The translations under genes were made by a program, and so were the position numbers. From Stratiolaelaps scimitus (Eukaryota > Arthropoda > Arachnida > Mesostigmata > Laelapidae), in NCBI GenBank assembly GCA_019614645.1, contig JABWDB010000015.1, positions 4,334,501 through 4,398,500 of the forward strand: DNA of 64,000 bases. The letters run 5' to 3'. This document shows positions 12,801-25,194 of the stretch, one piece after another (position 1 is the stretch's first letter; each line of letters begins with the position of its first letter). Under the pieces are notes generated by a model. The model searched no databases. It was not told the DNA's origin and was given only the letters and a program-made list of their open reading frames with translations.

Positions 12801-15800
12801 CCTCGAATGACATGAGCAACTAATATCGGGATCAGTCTGGCTAACTGCTCACTGTGGTCACTGTGGATGGGAGAAAGATCTTGATTTTACAACGGTAACA
12901 ACGAGGGATTTTGGCTGGATCAGGTGTGAAGGCCGTTCTGCAGTTATCAACCAATCTTATCAGCGACTGTGAGATGTTCGATAGGGACTAGGGGGAGACG
13001 GGAATGATACAGGCTGATACTGACACTCATCATATTGTCGTTATCGTCGCCGTCGTCAACTCATTTACCTATGCAATAATTAATCAATTTTGATTACGAT
13101 TCATGATGATGACGATGACGACGACGATTAATGATAACGATTTGTGAAACGTCCACGTAATTAACACTTACGGGCTTGCTATTTGACTGGGACTCGCTTT
13201 GAGATATTGGCGCTGGCTCGTCACCCGTGATGATGTCACCCGGCTGCCAAACGCACAATATCCGCAACGTTTATTCACGATATTGATTGGGGTTTCTGCT
13301 TTTGCTGCTGCTGTTGTTGTTCTTGTTCTTGTTGCTGCTGTTGTTGCTGCTCTGGTGCTCAATGGGATGCGGATTGCCGATTGCAGTTCAACGATTTAGT
13401 GTTACTATGCAGCCAACGGCTGATCTCGCAGAGAGTGGGCGCTGGCCCGCCGCTGCGAGTTCGCGCGCGCCTTGATATGGACGGCTTGATCGTGGAGGAG
13501 GGGGACAATCTCGAGACGCCGAATACATTCTACGTTCGGAATACGGGACGCAGCATCGAGTTATGCACAACGTAAGTCGATGGCACCGAGGGAGGGAGAT
13601 GTGAAATATATATATATATATATAGCGATTTGGTAGAATAATAATAATGATACTCAATGATGTTCAATGCATACCTGTATGTGTGTCGAAGTTGCCATTC
13701 CGGTCATCTTTATAAGTCTAGAATCGACCCACTGGACATGCTTAGGGCAACGATCTTAGTTCTCTAAGTATCATCGCCTTAATTGCAGCACAAGTGGTCC
13801 ATCAGTAGAAGTCTCTGATATTGCTACCTTAGCAAAGTTGAGGCTCTCTCTCTCTCTCTGTCCCCTCTAAACAAGGTCATATCCCGTTTATTTCATTCCA
13901 TTTGACAGCAACTCGGACGAGAAACTGGAATGGATGCAGGTTCTCGCGAAGGCGGTCCACGATCTGGCGCAGAAGAAGAGCTCGCTCAAGGTGCACAGAG
14001 ATGACTCGCCTAACGGAAATGGCCCACCCTCGAAGGAGGGAGGCCTGTTGCAGCAGCAACATCAACAGCTTTCAAACGATCAGTGTGACAGTGTGAAGGT
14101 ACTAACCCCGCATCTCTAACGATAGCTAACAATCATAGCCTCGCCTCGCCTTGTAGAGTAATTAGACGTTCGTAGAACGATTAATGCCCGTGGAAATGAA
14201 CTGATCCAAGTATCTGCCTCGTTTAATGGAAGACGATATTTCGATAGAGCTATCTAGAACTCAATTCTGGCTCAAGAGTGAATTGTGAACCACGAACTTC
14301 TGTCGAAGTTCGCGCCCTCCTGGGCGCACGCACATCGCTCGAATAACAACCATACCAGCCCTTGCTAGACCGATATTTTCCCCGCTCCGTTAGCGGTTCC
14401 CAACCTTGATTAATAATGATGCTTGATCACTTTGATTAATAACTACACAGATGAGCATATAGTCCATCTACATATCGTAGTGCTTAAGCTTTATGTGACT
14501 ACATATTAACTATCGAGAGCTATCAATATTTAATGTGTATGCAAGTAGTGCATTTGCTAAGCTAACAACACCTTCACCGTTCCCCTGTTCGGGCATCGTG
14601 CGTAGAAGCTATGCTAAATATATTAGTGGAGGCTACCCGTCATTATTCTAGGCTTGCTGCTACTTGTCGACTGCTTTAGATACTCTAATTGTGCAGAGAT
14701 ATTAGTCGCTTATCTAAGAGAAACAATGCGTATCATGTGTATTTGGCAGGGGTACGTGGAAAGGAATCTTTTCTCAACACCCTGTATAGAATACGATAGG
14801 GACATGTTTGGGGCAGTATATAGACAAGGGCGAGGACAAGAACACTCGTATATCGAGTGCCGGGGATGGGAAGAGTGGCGGGAATCAGTTTCACCTGTAC
14901 GCGTCATGCGATTATTAATCACAGGTCATTAGAAACTGATGAGTCCTGGGAGCTCCGGGTGAGCGCGGGAGGGAGGGTGACCGCTAGGATGGACTCAGTA
15001 ACCTGTTTCAACAAATAACATAACATTACAGAGTCCCGTGGCAAGTCTGGACCTCGGCCGGGTAGCACCCCGATTGGTCCGTAGTGACCAGGTTAGTCAT
15101 TGTATGAATTGTGCAACTCCGTTCTCAACCTTCGGCCGATGGAAACATCATTGTCATGCCTGTGGAATTGTAAGTAACGACAATTAGCTCATCGTCGCTT
15201 GTGCTGCTCGCTGATTGAATTCTATCTAGCGTGACACTCAAGCGACGTGTCACTGAGAGAGGTTGTATGCGAGTATGGCGAAGTCGGCGCAAACGTATTG
15301 TGGTTTAGCAGTAATCAATTATCGACGCATTTGCGAAAATGATACAATTTACAGTAGAATATTTTCTGTGCTATCTTGATATCCTTACCGTCTTACCCAG
15401 AGAGATCAGGCGGGGTACATTGATCATTTCTGTTTTGTTGGATTTTCTCCCTCTGTGCGTGGTTCCCGCTCAGGTGGCGTGCCGCAAGTGTCTGTCCCGT
15501 AAGATGCGTCTAGCTTATGACGTCTCGCGTTTGTTGCGCGTCTGCGATCGATGTCATCAACTGCTTGTACAGAGCGCTGGTTCAAACCAGCCGGGCGTTC
15601 AGTCGGCCGACAACGCTAATGATGAAAATAATGACCAGAGTAACATCCGCTCGCCGCCGGAATCGCCTGTGAGTACCGGCGTGCGCAGGTGCTCTTAAAT
15701 GCTCTTAAATATATTGCCGGCACTAACAATGTATAAATATATATATATATATTGTGATGATGATGATTAGAATATTGTATTAAATTTTTTCTCGAGCTGA

Positions 15801-16873
15801 CCCTCAGCAGTTCTCCTATCTGACAGGCCTCAGCTCTTAACCAATTAGCTATTACTATGAGGACCTGTCGGTGCCACCTTTGCTTATATTGTATTGTATT
15901 GTAAGAATCTTCATGTCTCTCTCTTTCTCTCCGATTTCAGATTTTGCCACACGCTGAAAAAGCTGTCATGTGTGGTCCACTTCGGTTACGAACAAATGGC
16001 AGATCGACCTGGTCAAAACGGTGGTTCGCACTTCAGCCCGACTTCGTTCTCTACTCGTACAAGAATCAGGAGGTAAGCATTTCGAGACATGGCATCGCCA
16101 CCGTTCGCTGCTCATTAAAGCTGTCTGAAAGTGTCCCTCACCCTTTTTTCGTCATCTTTCCCTTGACATTTACCTATTTAGATTAAAGTAAAGCCACTAG
16201 AAGCCGAAAAAATGTTGTTGTTTGATTCACGATGCGCACTCTAGCATATATTACGCATAGCAATGTACTGTGTCACTGCGGCTAACTCGGCTCACAGGTT
16301 TAAGACGAATGTTTTCTGCTTGCGGCTGGCGGTGTTGGCGCCTTACTTCATTTAGGATAAGTTGCCGTTAACATCGACGCCTGTACCTGGCTTCCTGGCG
16401 TCACTCTTGGAAAAAGGGGATGCGGTGGACCCGAAAACGCCGTACTCGTTCAAATTATTCCACGTCAAGAAGACCTACTATTTCCAGGCGGCCGATAGCG
16501 ACGAGCAGCGAAAGTAAGTGACTGTGTATCGGTATAGTAGCCGAGCGTTGAGTTTGTTGGTTGTAGGTTGTGAATAGCTCGTGCTATACGTGTGAAATAC
16601 TGTAATATATACAAACGCGACGCTGATATCTGCCATACCATTAGCTCCTTTCCGTGGCAAAATTTACTTACTTAGGCTATTAATTCATTGATGAGATTAA
16701 CAAGATTATCTTAAAAGACCTCGAACTATTTGTGTACCATATATATGTCGACGTCCACCGATGCCCGCCCCCTGCCTCCGACGATGTCTCTTTTAATATC
16801 GAATTATGTCGTCTTCCGTTTCAGGTGGATCAGTGCACTGGACCAGGCCTCGCGTGCCGAAGACTTGGTCTAG
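2441..16873 (+). CDS. FGD-family Rho/Cdc42 GEF (DH-PH-FYVE-PH), 14 exons, 5' end not found
   Basis: Exons read directly: 2441-2774, 3674-4065, 8394-8489, 8740-8888, 11021-11177, 11370-11508, 11831-12036, 13387-13571, 13909-14098, 15032-15169, 15474-15668, 15941-16072, 16356-16513, 16825-16873 (TAG). All junctions are GT-AG and all phases agree, giving 840 codons with stop. Residues about 1-242 are low-complexity and acidic/Ser-rich. A DH (RhoGEF) domain spans about 248-445, with the helix motif LTTERTYV and the conserved [20 protein letters not shown]1 is about 460-572, FYVE about 626-693 (HCMNC, HHCHACG, ACRKC, CDRC) and PH2 about 736-835 ending KWISALDQA. This order is diagnostic of FGD1-4 proteins, which activate Cdc42 and shape actin at membranes. 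The first exon begins after a good polypyrimidine-AG acceptor with no ATG at its head (first in-frame ATG at about 2570), so upstream exons are expected. The assignment of the first two exons rests on phase and splice sites, not homology. Confidence 0.9.
3583..3652 (+). repeat. TTG trinucleotide microsatellite next to a 3' splice site
   Basis: An imperfect (TTG)n tract with interspersed TTC and TTA ends about 20 bp before the exon that starts at 3674. A similar tract precedes the exon at 13387. It effectively forms a UG/U-rich polypyrimidine region of the acceptor. Confidence 0.85.
4066..8393 (+). other. Large intron of the FGD-like gene
   Basis: This 4.3-kb intron holds an AT tract (about 4119-4142), a fragment similar to the body of SINE family B (about 4449-4475, minus), a more CpG-rich stretch (about 5100-5900), an AT tract (5517-5545), a full SINE of family B (6153-6314) and a short GT run near 6383. 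No exon consistent in phase (phase 0 on both sides) was recognised inside. The CpG-rich stretch could hold an alternative promoter, but no start codon or donor there is convincing. Confidence 0.5.
6153..6314 (+). mobile_element. tRNA-derived SINE, family B
   Basis: A tRNA-like head has an A-box-like GGTGGCGTGGTA at about 6165 and a near-perfect B box GGTTCGATCCC at 6217-6227. The non-tRNA body begins around GGGGTCCGTCCTATGAAAA and continues to about 6314. A related copy lies at 60870-61005 and a body fragment at about 4449-4475 on the minus strand. Spacing between A and B boxes (about 50 bp) fits a type 2 or enlarged tRNA-derived promoter. Confidence 0.7.
8889..11020 (+). other. Intron of the FGD-like gene splitting the DH domain
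   Basis: The intron interrupts a Trp codon (phase 2), joining ERLHSW to EQKPGIGDL. It contains AT tracts (9797-9833, 10311-10344) and a tRNA A-box-like segment at about 10348 (GGTGGTCTAGT) that resembles the head of SINE family C. Nothing else was recognised. Confidence 0.55.
12037..13386 (+). other. Intron of the FGD-like gene within PH1
   Basis: No coding content is evident. The 3' part holds GAC/GAT-rich short repeats (about 13105-13130) and a CTG/TTG tract (about 13295-13352) that runs up to the acceptor at 13386. Confidence 0.5.
13295..13352 (+). repeat. CTG/TTG trinucleotide microsatellite next to a 3' splice site
   Basis: A mixed (CTG)/(TTG) tract with TTC interruptions ends about 35 bp before the exon at 13387. 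It mirrors the tract before the exon at 3674 of the same gene. Confidence 0.8.
15089..15571 (+). other. FYVE-type zinc finger of the FGD-like gene, split by an intron
   Basis: The zinc finger is encoded by exons 15032-15169 and 15474-15668. Four CxxC-type pairs (HCMNC, CHAC, CRKC, CDRC) supply the eight zinc ligands expected of FYVE. The N-terminal WxxD motif of canonical FYVE domains is replaced (LVRSDQ), and the basic patch R(R/K)HHCR reads WKHHCHACG, so the key arginine after HHC is histidine. Zinc binding therefore looks intact while PI3P binding may be weakened; the latter is inference from FYVE biochemistry. Confidence 0.8.
15797..15910 (-). mobile_element. SINE fragment, family C
   Basis: The segment GCTGACCCTCAGC and the following GCCTCAGCT match 27474-27515, and GTAAGAATCTTCA resembles GCAAGAATCTTCA at about 27553. 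The orientation is inferred from the tRNA-like head of the 27.5-kb copy. It lies in an FGD-like gene intron and lacks the head. Confidence 0.5.
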
Positions 16874-16905
16874 TGCCAACAATCAACAATCCCATTGATA
16901 GAGAC

Positions 16906-16911
16906 AATAAA
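16906..16911 (+). terminator. Polyadenylation signal of the FGD-like gene
   Basis: AATAAA lies 33 bp after the TAG stop of the FGD-like gene. No other strong signal is closer, so a very short 3'UTR is likely; longer alternatives cannot be excluded. Confidence 0.6.
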
Positions 16912-19579
16912 GCTGTGAATATGAGATGATGGACGTTCTCTAGCGCTCCGTGCTCGATCGCGCGCCAATGCAGATGGCTGCTAGTGGCAACCATTGACAG
17001 TGAGCCAGTAGCTCGATGTGCCTCCCCTGTCCCGACCCTTCTAACCTGTGTTTCGCATCGCACATGTCGAAATGTTCGTTGTCGATTAGAAAACAATGTA
17101 GATCTAGCCAACTCGGTAGATGCTACTGTTACTTTTTGAGATACGACCGAAGCCGAATGTGGACAGCGGCGACATTTTTTGTGCCGTGGTTTTGTGTTAC
17201 AACATATGCCGAAGACAAACTATGGGCAACAGCTTCGAATTGCGAGCAAGCCGCGCCAGCATTGAATTGGTTGATGTTCCGTTCCAAAGCTCGACAATGA
17301 AGACAACGAAGAGTCGATCATAGCGTTCGTAGGATCTTGTAGCATAAGCGGGTGTCATGTGGAATCGACTCAGGCCAATTGGCAGGAGGTCAAATGTGGT
17401 GCAAACTCCTGCCAATGTGGTGCAAACAGGAAACGAACCGGGCGTGGGCGGTGCCGCCGGTTTGGGCATAACACGCCAACAATCAATAATAATATAATAT
17501 ACATACATAATATATATTGCCTTGTGATCTTGTTTCACACAGGTCAAGAAGTGGTCAATCAATCGACATTAGAAATCTTCGTGGAATTCTCCAGCGTTTA
17601 GGAAATACGATCAGATAACTGGTTGGCAGGCAATTCACACATGAATTATTATACAGCCTGCTGATACTTCGGCAGGTCCCTCGAACGGGACAATCAGTGT
17701 ATACAAACCTAAGACGTCTGCTGACCGTTATAGTGCGACTTAGCGGAACAGTCCAAAACGAACCACATAATCTGCTCCACATTCGTGACTCATACAGCTG
17801 GCCACCTTGTTGTTATGCTATAAAGCTTTCATTATAATTTTTTTATTAGTATATGGCTTGTGGGAACTAACTATTCCCGAGCCGCTATTTTGTGAGGGCA
17901 CAAGCATTATTGATATCAGAGTCGTCCCATGCCCAGATATTACAGCCAGAACCAGAGCAATCACCCCCCTATTGCTCCCCTTCGCGCAACTGTTGTGATC
18001 AATTCGTTTCCATGTCGGTCAGCTAATTGCTGCGAAATTTAGTTAATGATTTCGAAGGGTCGAAACCTGGACGGCGAAGTTTCCGTAGTGGAAATGTAGC
18101 TTCGCTTCTGCTACCAAGCAGATCCTAATACATATCACGCCAAGGTACCTTACCTGGGAGAGGACTATTGCTTCAAGAGGGACAAAAGCCCCCTCAGTGT
18201 TGATCGACTCCTCGATAGCAACGTCGAAATCCGGGCATGCACGTGTACAGACACTTGTTCCTATAGCTAACGATTAGCTGGAGATATTTCTCGAGATATT
18301 CGCGCGGTCCTTTTGTTTCTTTTAAAATCTTTAATTCAGGCTTTATTTAATCACTCAGGGCTGAGTAGGTATGCGTCATCGGTGGGTGCTAGTGATCAAG
18401 AACGGCCTCTGGCAGTAAGATGACATCGTTGAAAATACACTAGGGTAATTAGTAATTGATTGACTGATTGATTCATTCATTCATCCGTAGTGAGTAATGG
18501 TTGACGACGATTTTTGCTACGTATATTTTTCAAACTATTTTTCTTTTGCACACACCTCACCAGCCCTCGTACGAGGGGTGCTCCACGCTTACCTTACACG
18601 TGGACGGTATCCCTAATCAAGTTGCCGTCCTATAATTTTCCCTGAAGAACGTCTGTAGAATACCAACGAAAAGACGCTGGATGACCAGGCGCTGGGGCGG
18701 GTCCTACAAGGATTCAAATCTGCGCTTGCGCCGTCTTTGTTATCAGGCTTCATTGCTCGCGTTCCTGTTTCGTGCGCCAGGCGATTGCCATACGCACAGT
18801 CAGCGAAGACTCTCGGTGACTCTCGACTCTGCGGCAAGACTCTATCTCTAATTCAGCTAATCAACCCATTTGCTTTTTGCTTTCATTAGCTCGTGTCGTT
18901 TCTTCTATTTCTACATCGTCTACCGTTTGGTCTTAACCAGATCCAGATAGCAACAACAACAACAACAATAACGCCAGCAACAGCAGCAGCGTTCGTCGCA
19001 TCCCCTGTTCTATTTTGTTGAACCTCATCGAGCGAGCGAGCTTTCTCTTTCTCTCGATCTCATGGCGACTCAATCTGACAATGTGATTTACGTCCACAAT
19101 TTTCTTTGGAAGTACGGTCGTCAAACCCGGGAAATGGGACACCCTACTTAATCGTGTCGATTTGTGCCCCCACATATTTTGTATGCGTGGTGGGCAATAC
19201 CAAATATGAGTTAGCGTCCCATTCATTCAGGCCGCGTCCAGCGTCGACATAAATATTGCGGTACCGTTAGCGAAATGTGTATGTGAGTACCATAAGAAGC
19301 TAATGTTTTCTACTGTGGACAGGGAAATACTAATTTTGTCTTTGATATAGTAGCAATTATTGTTTTTTGTTCGTCGACTCATTCGGTCTGGTGCTATCTA
19401 CGAATATGCTGTATTGGTTTGTCGAGTTGACTTTCAACACACACACACACACGCCCACAAGGAGATGGTTTATAAACGGGAGGCGACAAGGCTCAATTGC
19501 AAATGAACGGCGTTTTCGGTGATTAAAATATAGCGCCATATATTATTATTAATATTATATACTTAAACCTATTATCCAG

Positions 19580-19612
<33 letters not shown>

Positions 19613-21191
19613 ATATACACATTTCATTTACGTACTTAAGAAAGTGCTTTATAAATAAGTGTGCTTTGTCTGTGTGCATGCCTTTGGATGGAGAGAACGA
19701 GACTGTGTGAATTTTTGTGATTAACCAATTAAATTAAAATAGCAGGAAGATGCACTGAGGGCCGGTCACGCAGCTTGGGGTCGTCGGAGCACCCCTGCCT
19801 TGCGCTGGGGGTTGACACGCACAGGAGGAAGGAGGTAGCGACGACTCAAGCGAAACCGAACAAAAGACATCAAAAACAACAACAACACCACTTACCGTAG
19901 AGCGGCACTAGCGACATACTATGAATGACACTATTCGATAAGTGCATCACAGCCACATTTTAATTATATATTTCGTTTTCAAAAAGCTTTCGAAAAACAA
20001 CGTCTATATACACATATAATGCCGCCCTGGAGCGCCTTACCACCCTATAACCCTGCGCGGTATCGCCGCCCCGTCTAAAGTGCCGTCTCAGCCGGTTACA
20101 ACGACGGGTTCAACGGGACCGCCTCAACGTATCGAAAGATGCCACTGAAAGAAAACTTGCTTTTTTTGGCTCGTGTTTCGCTCATGGGGGACGAACAGGA
20201 GGTCAGGGTTGGAGGGTCGCGTTTCGTTGATTTTTACTGTTTAACACAACGGCCTGCCAACTCGGCGATGTGTAATAGCTGAAATAGCCAATGCTTTTAG
20301 TTAGCCATTAAAACTACTATGATTATTACTATTATTGCTGCTGCTATTTATACAATATTTCCTTAAAACTATCTCTAGTCGTTATAAGCAATATAACTAT
20401 TGTATGAATGATAGTGAAAATGAATATGATGAAGGACGTATGGGAGAGAGACCTATAAATGGTACAGATATATCAAAAAAAACCAACAACAACACACATA
20501 TGGGGTCATACGACTTGAAAACATTCACACGGTGTCTTTAAACATTTCTACAACAACATCGATGTTGTGAGTTTTTCAACGACGATGGCCAATCATACCT
20601 AGGAGATAATGTATTATATGGAACAGAATGACTAGAATATTACATAGCTATTACTATTCTGTTATATATATATATACATAAATATATATACGAGATGTAA
20701 GATATATAATCAAACTATAGGTTAGCAGTGATTTAGTTAAGTTTGGTTAGGCAATGATGTACACCAACTGTGCAACACATAACAACAACAACAACAACAA
20801 CAACATCAAAAGAGGCAACTAGAACAGATGGACACGGATAGGCCTGCAGGGTAGGCCCAGGGAGACTTTGGATCAGCTCGCGGAAATCAGACGAGGAACC
20901 CAACGCTGCGTCATGTCAACGGGGTATCGCATAATTACCATTACGTGTCGGCGTCACGTAAGATATTGGCAACTAGTTCATTGGTAAGGGGCGAGTGCTC
21001 GCTAACTCGACATTGTCGCAAGGGTGACCTGACCTCAATCAAGAGGTTGACAGCATCTCGATCCTGAGAATAATTCCTCTGCAAAGCCAAAAAGGTATTC
21101 TCTCCTCGCTGGCCAAATTACTTTTTCTAGCCTATAGTAGCAAAACGCAATAAAAAAAATACCTAGATAAACGGTCACGCATGAAATATAT

Positions 21192-21236
<45 letters not shown>

Positions 21237-22589
21237 AAGCGCAAATGGTGAACATACCACGCTAGCTTGAACGTAGTAATTATGATCTGTACTGTGTGGA
21301 TGGCCAGATAACCGCATACTGGCAATATATATATTTAGCTGAGGATAATAGTGATGGTGATTATTGCAAGTAAGAATGATGGATGCGATTATGACAAAGC
21401 GGAGCTGATGCGAGCGAGAAATCAGAAGCCTATACAATTGCGGGACTATCGAATATCGGACAGCATCTGAAATCTTAGGCGACAAATCCCGGCAATGGAT
21501 AATCGATCGATCGATCGATGATGCCTGATGGCGTCGTGTATATAATAGCTCATATTTACAGATTTAATAGAGATAGCGTGAAAGAAATGGGAAGACATAT
21601 ATACCACGTCTAGACTGTGTATGTGAATGTGCTCTGGGAGGCGGTTGGCGCGAAACGTGGGGCACGCATAGATGTGTGCGCGTAAGTAACGATGTAGTTC
21701 GATGAAATGGCAGTGCCACTAGCGGCCGCCAACGGCGACCACGAGTTGGGGGGGGTGGGTTTTCGCTGAATTTCGACGGTCGACGTCAAATAGTAGATGA
21801 GCGAGCAATCAATTGCCGGTGGGTCGAGTAGCTGTCTAAGTATCTGGCCAAGCGTGTGTAATGTTACTCTCGCGAGTAGCGGGCGAACGGGTGTAATCAA
21901 TATTTGCATGGGTCGCGAATGAGTATCAACTGGTGGACTGGGGAATGAGAAAAACGCATATTGTGGTGTGAAAAATGTCGAATATTTGAAAAATAAACAA
22001 AATATTAGTGAAGGTAATTACAATAATATAATTACTACTATGATGATTATTATTATTATTATTGTGACGATAATAAAGTTATCATTATGGCAATGATTAT
22101 TACGGGATGAAACAAAATACATAAAAAAAAAGAACTGTGCTCGCGTTTTGATTTTAGGTAGAGTTTGTGCTTTGATTTAATTTTATGAATTTTTTTGTTC
22201 GATCTACTTTGCTGAGGTAAACATGAATCTAAAATTGAACTCTTCGTTGAAGATAGTTCACTCATCCGTAGATGACGCCATTCTTCGCCCTCTTCTTGTG
22301 GAACAACCTTCGAAGGATACACACGCATTGTCCAAGTCTGCTATGAAGACCCTAGGTCTTCACAGAAAAGCAGTTCGTGGCAATATTATGATTTGACACC
22401 GAATTATGAAGCGAGGTGAAGATTGGTTGATAATGCTCGCGTAGCAAAGCGTCTCTACAGTACAGTTTAACTGGCGAAATTTGCAGCAGCAAAATGAACG
22501 ACATATACTTGACTGATTCAAGAGCGTTGATGTTTGTCATTCTGATCAATTTGATCCTATTAAAGATAGCGAAGGTTGTTCCCTGTTAG
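16912..22589. other. Gene-poor stretch downstream of the FGD-like gene
   Basis: No gene is supported. Contents seen: CAA/CAG trinucleotide tracts (about 18949-18990), an AC run (about 19437-19453), AT tracts (19579-19616, 20664-20690, 21201-21234), a pure (CAA)n tract (about 20783-20808) and a short (GATC)n run (about 21507-21520). Open frames here are short, often run through microsatellites and carry no recognisable domain. Confidence 0.5.
21201..21234. repeat. (AT)n microsatellite
   Basis: About 17 uninterrupted AT units, preceded by a short CA run. Confidence 0.95.
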
Positions 22590-23404
22590 ACGATTACGTA
22601 CGCAGCCGACACGACACTCCTGTTTCACATTGGACCATCGGCGGCCCAAACGGAGTTACTGCTAGCGATAGAGAGAAGGTAGAGTAGAGATAGTAAAGAT
22701 TTTTGGGAGATTTGATCTAGTCGTCAATGCGGGGAAAACCTGCTTTACTCTGTTTTGTACACCTCAGAGAAGGAGACCGGTAGACTCAGTTTTATTCTGT
22801 GGTGAGCAGGTCTCGTTAGCGGAGACTACTAAATGCCTCGGTCTTTTGTTGCATAAGAAGCTCAAAGGGTCTGCCCATTTAAGAGCTATCACTCCTAAAT
22901 GCCTACGCTGTAATTGCTCACATTCGACGTCTTCGAGAACTTGGGTTTCCGACGGATTGCATCCTGCTTATCTATGATTCCTTGCTAATACCGACGTTGG
23001 GATATGTCATGTCAATCTGGGCCAATGGATATAAAGAGGTAGTAGATAGAGCAGAGTAATTCAAAACGATGCACTTCGAGCAGTGCTTGGAACGACCCGC
23101 AGAGAGTCTGTTGCCGACATCTATAGCAGATACAGACTCCTCACCGTGGATAAGTTAAGTCAGGTTTCCACCGCGATTCTGGCTTTCAAAATGGTCAAGG
23201 GTATTATCCCGCCGGATTGTGGTCGTCGACAGAAAAACTTCTCGCCAGGCAACTGAGTTTGTACTACCCACAGCCGCCAAAGTAACTACCTGCCAGTCTC
23301 TAGCCTATCGGATGCCGTTGGTTTCGAGCTTGCCCCCGAAGGAGGTTAGGCAGCTCACCTCTACCAGGAAGTTTGCCAATGAGATAAAGAAAAGATTGCA
23401 GTGA
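22590..23404 (+). pseudogene. LINE reverse-transcriptase relic (C-terminal half of ORF2)
   Basis: A degraded catalytic box reads YAADTTLLF (YADD expected) from 22599. Downstream in shifting frames are LVVNAGKT, SLAETTKCLGLLLHKKL, FRRLRELGFP-like residues, LGYVMSIWANGYKE, a segment like 'QNDALRAVLGTTRRESV' and a C-terminal TRKFANEIKKRLQ followed by a stop at about 23402. This order matches the palm/thumb and C-terminal region of Jockey/CR1-type non-LTR elements. Several frameshifts and stops make it inactive. The 5' part of the element is missing. Confidence 0.75.
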
Positions 23405-25190
23405 TAATGGTATATAATTGTGTGAATTAAATATTCTGAATATTGTGGATTGTAAATCATTTGAATATGTGAATGTATATATATCTGTTGACACAATAAC
23501 CTATTATAATTGTGAAATCGTAATTGCATTTGATAGTAATAATACACTCTTACTTTTACTCTATTTTTTAATTGAGAACTTGAGCGCTGTTAAAATTGTA
23601 GTTCCGGAAATAAACAGCCAATGTTATGTTATGCTATACTGTTGCAATTAAGCTAGCGTGTACATCATTAGAATGCCCGGCTGTCATTTAGCCCGATGTA
23701 CCATGTAAGACGCCCCCTGTATGCGGGGATGTTAGTGCCGAGCGATTTTTGAATTCCCTGTATAAGGTAGGTTGGTTTGTTTGAGTAGCCTCCGGTTCGT
23801 TACAGCAGAGAATATCTCATAACGAATTTCTGCCCTTGAGCCCTGTGCCACTCTCAGCAGTCATTCTCGCGTTGGCCTCGTCAGGAAATAGAGTCAGTTC
23901 AGAAGTGCAGGACCGGTTGATGTGTGATTATTTTATAATATATGAATTTTTAGTAGTATTTTTTACTTTCGAAATTTTATAGTATTTTTTTAATTTTTCC
24001 TTACAGTTTTGCGTTGTCTTTTGAAAGGTGAAATTTACTTAACAAAATTTCGCTTACTTCAACACGGGAACGAGTCGATTTTCATAATTAGAACATTGTA
24101 AAAAGCTAAGAAAAACATCGCCAATATGCCCCTATGCTTAACCACGTACAACAATAAGCTCAGCCATTAAATGGCTACGGTAGTGGCTACCTGCTGCTCG
24201 TTTGTTGTATCGTATCCGGTGAATAAGTTACCAGCTGTATAAAAGCAATTAAATATGCCATGCCACGCCATAATTAAACATACATTTTCGCCTAGGTGTC
24301 ACCTGACCCCAAAAAAAGACCGTGGTGTGGACACAGTCCGATTGAGCGACATGGTCGATTTATCCATTTATCGCTGAACGGTCGAGGCGGACGCGTTGCC
24401 ATCCACATTACGGCTACATTGGGTAGCTTTCCGTATCTGCCGCTTCTCCCGTGAGAGTGGCCATTGCTCTGTGTGCCCGTATCCGTGCGAGTGCATGCGT
24501 GGACTCGCGCGAACTGATACGAATCCAGCTCTTGTTATGTTCTCTTGTGTATCTCCGGCTCGTGTCTTCGCCGGTTACACGTCTGTAGCCATTTTATCGC
24601 TGGTGATAACGCCAGGCAATCATTGGCCCACGGGCGCTGCGTTTCGGGCAACACTGATTGACTAGAACAGAACCAGACGGAGTTGATACAGCGAGCTCTA
24701 CAAGTTCAGCTGGCTTATAGCTCGACGACAGGCGGTGATTGATACGCTTCCATTCGGCCGGTTGTACGAGCTGGCAGAATCAAATCGCCGCGAGCGGAGA
24801 ATCCAATCAGATTGTGGGGCGGGTTGTATTCGCGGCTGAAACGTTGCGCTGCTCGAATCGTACTGTGGATATGGGGTTTCTTCTTCGAAGAAGAAGAAAA
24901 AGAAGAAGAATGTATTGCCGTTGGTGGACAGTTTTTCCTGATTGTATTATTATTATTCATATAGAAATGTATAGGGTGCAATGTCGCTAGCTTATAACTA
25001 GAGTCGTTTTCTTAAGGTGAGCATGCTTGGGCAAACACGAGAGAAAAAGGGCTTTGCCAATCGCTGGGCTGCTTATGAGATATTTGACATTCGATTTGTT
25101 TTCAAAAATCCAATGTCATCTTGACTATTTCGACCATCGTCAATGCGGTGAAATGCTATATAATAAAAATAATACAGGCAAAATACAACG
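23405..25190. other. Gene-free stretch after the LINE relic
   Basis: The first few hundred bases are AT-rich and may be the LINE 3' untranslated region. A GAA-rich run lies at about 24885-24912. No coding gene is supported. Confidence 0.4.
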
Positions 25191-25194
25191 ACAC

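Noticed and set aside
14932..14965. Hammerhead-ribozyme-like CTGATGAGTCC
   Set aside because: The core needs a paired stem II followed by GAAA and a cleavage triplet in stems I/III; after the would-be stem the sequence reads GGGTGAGCG, with no GAAA, so the fold fails.
17197..17562. Minus-strand open frame of 121 codons downstream of the FGD-like gene
   Set aside because: It lies in AT-rich DNA just beyond the FGD-like 3' end, has no recognisable domain and no nearby promoter or poly-A signal in that orientation.
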